From the NCBI GenBank assembly GCA_002451055.1, contig DKBD01000097.1, positions 2,856 to 22,022 on the forward strand: a stretch of 19,167 nucleotides of DNA. The letters are read 5' to 3'. This stretch comes from Nitrospira sp. UBA6909. GTDB lineage: Bacteria; Nitrospirota; Nitrospiria; Nitrospirales; Nitrospiraceae. Below the pieces are notes generated by a model. That model saw only the letters and a list, made by a program, of their open reading frames with translations, did not search any database and was not told where the DNA came from. This document shows positions 13,694 to 19,167 of the stretch, one piece after another. Within the stretch, counting starts at the first letter, position 1, and each line of letters opens with the position of its first letter. A program made the position numbers and the translations under genes.

Positions 13694-14776
13694 ATGGCTG
13701 ATCAAGCACAGAGCACGAAGGATTGGTGGGATAAGTGTGAATCGTTTGCAAAAATCCTTGCCGGGGTCTGTGCCGCCGTGGGAGCGATCGCGATCCCATG
13801 GTTCATTAATCAATACACCGAAGAGAATCGCAAGTCTCAGGTGTATGTGCAAATGATGACCGAGAGGGAAAAATCCGACACCAGCATCCGAGAGAACATG
13901 TTCAAAGCTCTTTTGGATGGATATCTCCAAACGCTTAAAGAGGATGTGAAAAGGGAAGACCTGGAATCTTTTCGAAAACGAATCGTGTTTCTCGAACTCC
14001 TTGCGGTGAACTTTCAGGAGTTTTTCAACGCCAAGCCTTTGTTTGAGGAGGTCTATGAAAAGCTGGTGAAATATCGGGATGTGGCGAAGGATGAATCCTC
14101 ACGCCAGGCATGGAAGGGGTTGGAGAAGAAGATTACGGGTATTGCCAAAGAGACCGCCTCCCGACAAGCGACGACGCTGAATACCATCGGGGACAGCGTC
14201 GTCTTTACGATGCGGAGAGGCGAAATAGGCTGCGTGCGCCTCTATGAGAAAATGGGCATCGAAACGCTTCGGAAACGCGACGGAACCCGCTTTCGGAATT
14301 TTGAGGATGGCGAGTGCCTCCGTGGTCGGGAAGAACAGAACGAGGAAATGGCGGGAGCACCTACACCCTTGAGCCAAGATTTGAACGGCCCTCAGCCGTT
14401 CATCACAATGGGATATGACAAACGACAATCCATCGAACTCCGCGTGGCGCAAGTGGGAGAGGCGAGTGTAGCCGTTCACGTGACGGTCTATGCCGACTTC
14501 TTCGATAGGAACATGTATGTGGGCAGCGAACCGGGGAGAGGATTCCCGGTCAACGTCTCCTATTTTGATCTACCCTACATGGACAATATCAAATTGGCCG
14601 ACGGCAATCGATTTTCGCTGGTCTTAAAGGGCATCTACAGAGGGGCGGGTGGGGACGAAAGCGCAGAGGCTGATATCGAGGCCATCAGGTTTCGGAATGA
14701 TTTCATGAGTCTGCGAGACCGTCCTCTCTTTGAGGAGATGCTCAAGAAGCTTCAACAGAACCCTACCGCCCGGTGA
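13694..14776 (+). CDS. Membrane-anchored protein of unknown function
   Basis: A 360-aa protein I do not recognise. It begins with a short polar segment rich in W, D and K (ADQAQSTKDWWDKCESFAK), followed by one membrane helix (about 21-39, LAGVCAAVGAIAIPWFI). Then comes a long charged helical region (about 42-160, coiled-coil-like, with FRKRIVFLELLAVNFQEFFN at 93-112) and a C-terminal beta-rich part (about 175-330) containing SVVFTMRRGEIGCVRL and an HVTVYADFFDRNMYV segment. The arrangement suggests an inner-membrane protein with a large soluble domain; topology is uncertain. The start at ATG 13694 is preferred over GTG 13685 because AAGGAG (13680-13685) lies 8 nt upstream of the ATG. It is paired with the small secreted protein before it and converges on the IPT/TIG gene. 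Confidence 0.7.
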   Translation: MADQAQSTKDWWDKCESFAKILAGVCAAVGAIAIPWFINQYTEENRKSQVYVQMMTEREKSDTSIRENMFKALLDGYLQTLKEDVKREDLESFRKRIVFLELLAVNFQEFFNAKPLFEEVYEKLVKYRDVAKDESSRQAWKGLEKKITGIAKETASRQATTLNTIGDSVVFTMRRGEIGCVRLYEKMGIETLRKRDGTRFRNFEDGECLRGREEQNEEMAGAPTPLSQDLNGPQPFITMGYDKRQSIELRVAQVGEASVAVHVTVYADFFDRNMYVGSEPGRGFPVNVSYFDLPYMDNIKLADGNRFSLVLKGIYRGAGGDESAEADIEAIRFRNDFMSLRDRPLFEEMLKKLQQNPTAR

Positions 14777-14878
14777 GTCAATTAGCAGAACGGCACGGCC
14801 GCATTGGAGTGACCTGCTTGGGGGAAAACCAAGGTTAGTGGAATACGCGCTGACTCTGCCTTTTCCGGTCCGAATGCG

Positions 14879-15337
14879 TTACTTGGCTTGAACCAGGAAC
14901 GCCTTGGACCGGGCGTTGCCCCCGCCCGCGACGATGTCGATGAACGACATGCCGGGCTGGACATCGGGAACCGTCGTTTCGATGGTCGTCTCATTCACGA
15001 ATGTGAAGTCGATCTTGGCCTGTCCTGCGGCGCTGAACGCCACGCCGTGAAAACATTCTTTTGTGCCGAAGTTCTCCCCCTTGATGGTGACTTTCTGGCC
15101 CGGTTTGGCTTCGTCCGGTTCCACCGCGATGATTTTGGGTCGTTTGCTGCGGTCGCAGACAGGATCTTGCGCGATCCTGTTGTCGTCGGAGCCATGAATC
15201 GACTCTATGTCGTAGAGCGTAAATCCGGCGCCGTCGACGATCGTTCCTTCTTCCGCATGGCCCGATTGCACGGGCAGCAGGGTCAGCAGCAGCGAACAGA
15301 TGATGATGAACGATGATTGTGAGAGGTGGGAGCGCAT
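14879..15337 (-). CDS. Secreted IPT/TIG-domain protein
   Basis: A 152-aa protein with a signal peptide (hydrophobic 10-22, cleavage after GHA at 26-28). The mature part contains an IPT/TIG immunoglobulin-like domain: PKIIAVEPDEAKPGQKVTIK (67-86), GENFGTKECF (87-96), a strand at 99-113, TTIETTVPDVQPGMSFIDIV (117-136), and a closing strand. This P-x-G-x-x-V-T-I-x-G-x-N-F pattern is characteristic. C61 and C95 could form a disulfide. Such domains bind other proteins or surfaces; no enzyme domain is present. AAGGAG lies 6 nt before the ATG. It follows the PstS-like gene by 21 bp and is probably co-transcribed with it. Confidence 0.8.
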   Translation of the reverse strand: MRSHLSQSSFIIICSLLLTLLPVQSGHAEEGTIVDGAGFTLYDIESIHGSDDNRIAQDPVCDRSKRPKIIAVEPDEAKPGQKVTIKGENFGTKECFHGVAFSAAGQAKIDFTFVNETTIETTVPDVQPGMSFIDIVAGGGNARSKAFLVQAK

Positions 15338-15358
15338 AGGAATCTCCTTCCGGAACAG

Positions 15359-16180
15359 CTATTGGCTCGGCAGTGGAATATAGGTGTCTCCGATTATCCC
15401 TTGGCCTGGCGTCGATCGCGCAAACTCCGTAAAGGCTTCGACCAAAGGATGAGGCTCTGGTTTCGATAAGAGCATGAGCGGACGGCGGAGAGTATAGCGC
15501 CCATCCTTCACGGTCGGAATCTCCGGTTCGACCTTATCGACCGCCAGCAAGCGGACAGCGACGCCGCTTGAAACCGCAGACAGGCCGGTACTCAGCGAGA
15601 TGTAGGCTACGGCTGAAAGCGGCGGTATCGTGCCGACCACGGTGCTCACGACCTGCTCATCCGGACCGATCGTCCTGGCGCTATCGGAAATTTTTCCGGT
15701 AATTCCCAGTTGAGACTCGAAGGCTTCGCGGATGTTCTGATTGCGTGGTCGGTCGATCAGGAGAATCTTGGTCTCCGGGCCACCCAGTTCAGACCAATCT
15801 CTGAGTTTTCCGGAAAAGATGTCGGCGACTTGCTGCTTTGTGATCTCCCTCGTAAAGTTGGAAAGATGGATTAAGATGCCGATACCGTCCCATCCGATTT
15901 GCTTGGCGGTCAGTCCGTGATGCTCGGCTCCCGTGACGGCGATATGAGCCTGGCCCGACTTCACCATCTCCAGCGGTTTGGTATTGGTATCCCACAGGAT
16001 ATCGATGTACGCGCGAGGATTCGCCTTCTCGAAGGCTCGGGCCAAGGTTTCCATCGTCGCTTGCTCGGGCCCATTGCCAGCAATGACGAGGGTTCCCATG
16101 ATCTCAGATGCTCCCGCGTGGCTGGTCAAGAAAAGAATCAGCAAGATCACCGGACCGGCCATCCGGTGCGAGACATTCAT
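15359..16180 (-). CDS. PstS-like periplasmic binding protein (PBP-like domain), ligand uncertain
   Basis: A 273-aa protein with a signal peptide (VILLILFLTSHAGASE, cleavage about residue 25). The mature part follows the PBP-like/PstS pattern: GTLVIAGNGPEQATMETLAR, AFEKANPRAYIDILWDTNTK, SGQAHIAVTG, then ITKQQVADIFSGKLRDWSELGG, which is the clear PstS-type hallmark, and late FARSTPGQGII. The phosphate-binding loops usual in PstS (GSGT near the N terminus and GGGSG in the second loop) are here GNGPE and DTNTKP, so phosphate may not be the ligand. No pstCAB transporter genes are near. I place the start at 16180 (GGGGGA upstream); a longer frame to 16372 would overlap the FmdB gene. It is followed by the IPT/TIG gene after 21 bp. 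Confidence 0.78.
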   Translation of the reverse strand: MNVSHRMAGPVILLILFLTSHAGASEIMGTLVIAGNGPEQATMETLARAFEKANPRAYIDILWDTNTKPLEMVKSGQAHIAVTGAEHHGLTAKQIGWDGIGILIHLSNFTREITKQQVADIFSGKLRDWSELGGPETKILLIDRPRNQNIREAFESQLGITGKISDSARTIGPDEQVVSTVVGTIPPLSAVAYISLSTGLSAVSSGVAVRLLAVDKVEPEIPTVKDGRYTLRRPLMLLSKPEPHPLVEAFTEFARSTPGQGIIGDTYIPLPSQ

Positions 16181-16250
16181 GGGTCCCCCGGACGTATGGA
16201 GAACTGATGGAGAGGGTCTCAAACGCGGAGAGGGGCGGAGTCGGGTCATC

Positions 16251-16571
16251 TTACGAATCATCAGCCGAGTCTGTTCCTTGAGAAGTTTCCCAGCCGACGG
16301 TCGCATTGGGACGAGGCATGTTGCGTTTTGCGTCCAGCGGCGGCAGTTTGGCGAATCGCTCCATCCGTTCATTGTTCATGGCGGCGGCTTTCATCTCGGC
16401 GAAGCCTGGTTTGTGTGCGCCGACGATTTTTGAGGAAAAGGCAGAGAGTAGTCTGGTTGCCTGCCTAGCGTGGCAGGAGGGGCATTCCGTATCTTCAATC
16501 CGGTCATGAACGGACTGTGTCGCTTCAAACTGCGTGGAACAGGCTTCACAACGATATTCGTAGAGCGGCAT
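16251..16571 (-). CDS. FmdB-family zinc-ribbon protein
   Basis: A 106-aa protein beginning MPLYEYRCEACSTQFE, the standard FmdB start, with C8-x2-C11 and C30-x2-C33 (TECPSCHARQATRLLSAFSS) forming a zinc ribbon in residues 1-45. The C-terminal half is an acidic and polar tail that is poorly conserved in the family. FmdB was first described near formamidase/amidase genes as a possible regulator; its true role is unclear. It reads on the minus strand, 70 bp before the PstS-like gene, and may be the first gene of a three-gene unit. Its leader contains a strong palindrome (16604-16625). Only a weak AAGAAAGA site precedes the ATG. Confidence 0.88.
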   Translation of the reverse strand: MPLYEYRCEACSTQFEATQSVHDRIEDTECPSCHARQATRLLSAFSSKIVGAHKPGFAEMKAAAMNNERMERFAKLPPLDAKRNMPRPNATVGWETSQGTDSADDS

Positions 16572-16603
16572 GGCGTCAGTTCTTTCTTGTGTCCGAATCC
16601 GCC

Positions 16604-16625
16604 GCCAGTGGGTCGATCCACTGGC
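16604..16625. repeat. Interrupted palindrome in the fmdB leader
   Basis: GCCAGTGG (16604-16611) and CCACTGGC (16618-16625) are perfect 8-bp inverted repeats around a 6-nt centre. They lie 33 nt upstream of the fmdB-like start, inside the expected 5' leader, so they could be an operator or an RNA hairpin. Confidence 0.5.
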
Positions 16626-16644
16626 TGGGCGTCTTGCGATGGCC

Positions 16645-16674
16645 TTGACCGGACGGTGATATTCCGTTTATTCT
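16645..16674 (+). promoter_or_regulatory. Putative promoter for the 58-aa gene
   Basis: TTGACC (16645-16650), an 18-nt spacer and TATTCT (16669-16674), matching at 5/6 and 4/6. Transcription would begin near 16681, 39 nt before the ATG at 16720. Confidence 0.45.
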
Positions 16675-16678
16675 AGCA
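16670..16678 (-). promoter_or_regulatory. Putative extended -10 for the fmdB-like unit
   Basis: On the minus strand TGC-TAGAAT (16678-16670) is an extended -10 element (TGn plus 5/6 -10). It overlaps the -10 of the plus-strand promoter almost exactly, so the two polymerase sites would compete. No clear -35 is seen. Confidence 0.35.
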
Positions 16679-16719
16679 CAATTGCGTTTGGAAACTGCCA
16701 GTGTCACAGGAGGGTTCTC

Positions 16720-16896
16720 ATGTCAGTGTTGATTCGACGATACAAAGGCAATAATGGGGTGATGCAGGAAGAGCGAATTGATGACGAGGATCGGATTGAG
16801 CGCTACATGCGGCTTTTCGAGAAGGATGACGTCAAGAAGCTGGGGACTGGCGTCAAAGTCTTCATCGAGAAGGATGAGTGGCAACTCCTCTCTTGA
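16720..16896 (+). CDS. 58-aa conserved-type small protein, function unknown
   Basis: An ATG with an excellent AGGAGG site (6-7 nt upstream) begins a 58-codon frame ending TGA at 16894-16896. The product is very polar and charged (MSVLIRRYKGNNGVMQEERI, then an acidic helix DDEDRIERYMRLFEKDDVKK and a strand TGVKVFIEKDEWQLL). It has no signal peptide, membrane helix or cysteine, and is probably cytoplasmic. The strong ribosome site and putative promoter support a real gene. I do not recognise a family. Confidence 0.72.
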   Translation: MSVLIRRYKGNNGVMQEERIDDEDRIERYMRLFEKDDVKKLGTGVKVFIEKDEWQLLS

Positions 16897-16984
16897 TCTC
16901 ATCAGGGGTGAAGACGCAGGAGCGAGAGGCTGTCGATAGACCGATCGTCTTCCCCCCTCACAACTCACACCTCGCTGGCTTCGC

Positions 16985-17188
16985 ATGACCTACTGGATTC
17001 ACATCGCCCGATCGATCGATCGGGTGACGTTGCATCGTGACCGGTGTTCGGAAGTGCCGTCGAATGCCACCTCCAGCGATTTCTGGGAGGGAGGGTGGTT
17101 CGATTATCCCGATAAGGAGCGGGCGCTCCGCGCTATGGAACAGGCCGGCGTCAACGAACAGCGGCAGTGTCCGCTCTGCAGACCTTGA
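16985..17188 (+). CDS. 67-aa small protein with Cys/His pattern
   Basis: Starts MTYWIHIARSIDRVTLHRDR and carries H17 with C21, a GGW motif (36-38), and C62-x2-C65 close to the end (QCPLCRP). The layout YW-[VI]-H...H-x3-C...GGW...C-x2-C recalls a family of short proteins of unknown function found in many bacteria and phages, in which the Cys/His set may bind zinc; I am recalling the pattern, not citing a match. There is no clear ribosome binding site before the ATG at 16985, so the start is less sure than the frame. It is 88 bp after the 58-aa gene. Confidence 0.6.
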   Translation: MTYWIHIARSIDRVTLHRDRCSEVPSNATSSDFWEGGWFDYPDKERALRAMEQAGVNEQRQCPLCRP

Positions 17189-17190
17189 GA

Positions 17191-17263
17191 AGTGCTCAGT
17201 GCTGAGTCTCAAGCTAGGTCTGCTTGCTCAGAACTGAGTCCTCAGCACCCAACACTCAGCACC
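17191..17263. repeat. Degenerate periodic inverted repeat upstream of the EamA gene
   Basis: The left half (AGTGCTCAGTGCTGAGTCTC from 17191) pairs with the right half (CTCAGCACCCAACACTCAGC, 17231-17250) at 13 of 16 positions in the best register. Both halves repeat a GTGCTGAGT/ACTCAGCAC unit. It fills the gap between the 67-aa gene and the transporter start. It is of the same type as 6025-6091 and 7527-7599. Confidence 0.5.
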
Positions 17264-17271
17264 GGAAAATT

Positions 17272-18165
17272 ATGCCCCGCCTCGCCCTACTGCTGACAAC
17301 TGTGGTTTGGGGTGCCACGTTTCCAGCCACGAAGGCGGCGCTCGATCAAATCCCACCGCTCTCATTCCTATCGTTGAGATTCCTGTTAGGCACCGCCCTC
17401 GTTGGATCCTGGCTTGTATTGGTGAATCGCCGGCTTCACCGCGATCGCGCGGTACTTATCGCAAGTGCCACGGCCACTGTCTTCCTCTTTCTCGGCTATA
17501 CACTGCAAACCGTCGGTCTGCGCTATACCGGCGCCTCCAATTCCGCTTTCTTGACGGCACTGTATGTGGTGTTTGTGCCGTTGTTGCTGAGGCGATTCGA
17601 CGGCCGGGTTGTGCTTGCCGCGGGTGTCGCCGTGGCCGGGCTCTGGCTGCTGGTGAAGCCCAGCACGGGCATGAATGTCGGCGATCTTCTGACGCTTGGA
17701 TGCGCCATGGCTTTCGCTGGACACATTATTTGTCTTGAACGGTTCACCCGCACATGTGACGCGCCGTCGCTCTTGGCCTGGCAGATGGTGGCTACGACAT
17801 TGCTGTTCATTCCGATCGCATGGTGGGAGCAGGCTCCGGCCGGAGCGTTTGCCCCGACCGCCGTGCTGTTGATCGGGCTCGGCATCACCGGTGTGTTGGC
17901 CACCGGCGCATTTGCGGTACAGATGTGGGTTCAGCAGCTTGTTCCGGCTCAGCAGGTGGCCTTGGTGTTTGCCTCGGAGCCAGCCTATGCCGCGTGGCTC
18001 TCGTGGTATTTTCTCGGAGAGACGCTGGATCTGCAAGGATGGATCGGAAGCGCGCTCATCTTATTGGCGGTGGTCATCGGATCGTTCGGAAGCCGAGCGC
18101 AATCGCCGGCGGCGCCGATTTCGCCGCCGGTCTTACAGGCTGAAACTGGTGAGGGGCCTCAGTAG
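17272..18165 (+). CDS. EamA/DMT-family inner-membrane transporter
   Basis: A 297-aa protein with about ten hydrophobic segments and the EamA duplication. The N-terminal half starts MPRLALLLTTVVWGATFPAT, the usual VWGxxFpxxK-like first helix, and contains SLRFLLGTALVGSW and LQTVGLRYTGASNSAFLTAL (the family's ALxYtsAsxAa-x-L motif). The C-terminal half contains VALVFASEPAYAAWLSWYFL followed by GETLDLQGWIGSALILLAVV. DMT proteins of this size export amino acids or other metabolites; the substrate is unknown. I chose ATG 17272 because the first helix starts there and the extra upstream residues fall in the repeat. The ribosome site (GGAA) is weak. The C terminus is a Pro/Ala-rich tail. Confidence 0.88.
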   Translation: MPRLALLLTTVVWGATFPATKAALDQIPPLSFLSLRFLLGTALVGSWLVLVNRRLHRDRAVLIASATATVFLFLGYTLQTVGLRYTGASNSAFLTALYVVFVPLLLRRFDGRVVLAAGVAVAGLWLLVKPSTGMNVGDLLTLGCAMAFAGHIICLERFTRTCDAPSLLAWQMVATTLLFIPIAWWEQAPAGAFAPTAVLLIGLGITGVLATGAFAVQMWVQQLVPAQQVALVFASEPAYAAWLSWYFLGETLDLQGWIGSALILLAVVIGSFGSRAQSPAAPISPPVLQAETGEGPQ

Positions 18166-18187
18166 CGGCTGAGAATAAAGGAGTCAC

Positions 18188-18658
18188 ATGGCACAAAAAT
18201 TTGGAAACGGCCGTTGGGTGCGCGAAGGATTTTTGGATAACCGCGTCGAAGGAACCGTCGTCGGTCGAATCGTCTTTGCCGCGGTCGGGCCGGTGGATTT
18301 CTATCTCCGCGGGAATTTCAAGGACGACATTGTGGGAGAGGTAATCCAGTTCCGCAACAGCCGGTTTGAAGATGATGAGACGGCTGGGCAGGTGATCGGC
18401 GACATGGAAAATCCGCAGATCGGAACGGTCTACGTCGTCTCGCTCGATCCCCATCCGAATCTAGTTCCACATCCCTATGTGGAGTGGTTCTCGCTTCGGA
18501 AGGATCATTACCGGTTTGAACTCAGTCCGGATGATGCCTGGGTCGTCCCCGCGGCGGAACTCGGAACAATTGATCAGGAGAGCAGGAGGATTCGCGAAGC
18601 GTTGGCCGTTCAGCTGCCTAAACAGCCAACGCGTGATGATGAATCGGACTGGGCTTAG
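18188..18658 (+). CDS. 156-aa protein of unknown function
   Basis: Starts at ATG 18188 with AAGGAG 5 nt upstream. The product is soluble, without signal peptide or membrane helix. It begins with basic residues (AQKFGNGRWVREGFLDNRVE) and continues with alternating strands: GTVVGRIVFAAVGPVDFYLR (22-41), NFKDDIVGEVIQFRNSRF (43-60), NPQIGTVYVVSLDP (75-88), YVEWFSLRKDHYRFEL (97-112). The C-terminal 40 residues are helical and charged. The composition suggests a compact beta-rich fold. I do not recognise the family. It lies 22 bp after the EamA gene and could be co-transcribed; it converges on the desaturase gene, 18 bp apart. Confidence 0.75.
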   Translation: MAQKFGNGRWVREGFLDNRVEGTVVGRIVFAAVGPVDFYLRGNFKDDIVGEVIQFRNSRFEDDETAGQVIGDMENPQIGTVYVVSLDPHPNLVPHPYVEWFSLRKDHYRFELSPDDAWVVPAAELGTIDQESRRIREALAVQLPKQPTRDDESDWA

Positions 18659-18676
18659 CGAGAAACCGGAGAAGGC

Positions 18677-19167
18677 TTAAGCCGGAATTTCCTCGGCAGG
18701 AGTAGAAATAGGAATCTTCATCTCAATCGGCTGCGTGATGCCGCCGCGATCCGATTCCTTTTTGGTTTTTCCCTCTCGCACGTACTCCGGCACTTCTCGA
18801 ATATCCCATATCAGCCCTAGTTTCTCCATCAGCTTCAGACAGTAGTAGGTCACGTCGATTTCCCACCAATAAAATCCCTGCCTCGTGGAGGCGGGATAGT
18901 AATGGTGATTGTTGTGCCAGCCTTCTCCCATGGTGATGAGGGCGAGGATGAAATTATTGCGGCTGTCGTCGCCGGTTTCGTAGCGCTGTGATCCATAGAC
19001 ATGCGAGAGTGAGTTGATCGTGAACGTGCCGTGCGCGAGCGCGACCGTGGAGACAAAGAATCCCCAAATCAGCATCTGTGGGCCGTTGGTGCCGAGCTCG
19101 GGAGCCGTCATTTCCAGCAGTGAGCCCAATCCGAACATAGCGAATCCGGTGAGGATCGGAAGAAGGA
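18677..19167 (-). CDS. Acyl-CoA desaturase (stearoyl-CoA delta-9 type), C-terminal part
   Basis: The frame is open to the right edge; 162 residues are visible. It carries the third histidine box, MGEGWHNNHHYYPASTRQGF followed by YWWEIDVTY, preceded by INSLSHVYGSQRYETGDDSR and NN. This is the diagnostic end of membrane-bound di-iron fatty acid desaturases (delta-9 family), which introduce a double bond into acyl-CoA or acyl-lipid chains using O2 and an electron donor. A hydrophobic segment (MLIWGFFVSTVALAHGTF) precedes. The last ~35 residues are a polar tail ending in AEEIPA. The N-terminal half with boxes 1 and 2 lies outside the window. The stop codon is part of the palindrome GGCTTAAGCC (18674-18683). 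Confidence 0.88.
   Translation of the reverse strand, partial: LLPILTGFAMFGLGSLLEMTAPELGTNGPQMLIWGFFVSTVALAHGTFTINSLSHVYGSQRYETGDDSRNNFILALITMGEGWHNNHHYYPASTRQGFYWWEIDVTYYCLKLMEKLGLIWDIREVPEYVREGKTKKESDRGGITQPIEMKIPISTPAEEIPA

Noticed and set aside
14777..14878. Terminator between the convergent 360-aa and IPT/TIG genes
   Set aside because: Only a 5-bp stem (CTTGG/CCAAG) without a U-tract is visible; too weak to annotate.
18674..18683. GGCTTAAGCC palindrome at the end of the desaturase gene as a terminator
   Set aside because: Ten bases without loop or U-tract, including the stop codon; likely chance.

Overview
The window looks like chromosomal DNA of a Nitrospira-type bacterium (phylum Nitrospirota). 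This is inferred from the gene set, a moderately high GC content and the intergenic repeats; no marker gene such as rRNA is present. A NarK-family nitrate/nitrite transporter, class II fumarase and a two-subunit biotin-dependent carboxylase (pyruvate or 2-oxoglutarate carboxylase type) fit a nitrite-oxidising autotroph with a reductive TCA cycle. No rRNA, tRNA, CRISPR array or intact insertion sequence was seen.

Layout. (1) 1-2663: the 5' part of a narK-like gene on the minus strand diverges from fumC, which is followed 19 bp later by an NlpC/P60-type lipoprotein. (2) 2664-5326: a small accessory patch. It holds a ParD/RelB-like antitoxin with no standard start codon coupled to a ParE/RelE toxin, a visibly AT-richer helical DUF5677-like gene, a REP-like palindrome, a DUF4258/DUF2283 overlapping pair, and a 133-bp foldback sequence that runs into the tenA stop codon. 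(3) 5315-12734: a long minus-strand run, in transcription order biotin carboxylase subunit, carboxyltransferase/biotin-carrier subunit, lipoprotein alpha/beta hydrolase, lipoprotein peroxiredoxin of Tpx type, soluble transhydrogenase sthA, and tenA. (4) 12735-13377: a 643-bp gap with no convincing gene except a possible 38-codon leader ORF. (5) 13378-14776: a small secreted beta-sandwich protein followed by a membrane-anchored protein of unknown function. (6) 14879-16571, minus strand: an FmdB-type zinc ribbon, a PstS-like binding protein with an altered ligand loop, and a secreted IPT/TIG protein. (7) 16720-19167: two small proteins, an EamA-type transporter, an unknown 156-aa protein, and the 3' part of an acyl-CoA desaturase on the minus strand.

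How they fit together. The carboxylase pair and FumC belong to central carbon metabolism around oxaloacetate, malate and fumarate. SthA balances NADH and NADPH, the Tpx-like lipoprotein would act against peroxides outside the cytoplasm, and TenA salvages thiamin pyrimidine. These are housekeeping functions.

The less ordinary material is the accessory patch (2664-5326), a family of degenerate periodic inverted repeats in three intergenic gaps, and several envelope proteins whose family-typical residues are changed (a Tpx without a resolving cysteine, a PstS-like protein without the phosphate loop, and an NlpC enzyme with a calcium-loop-like insert).
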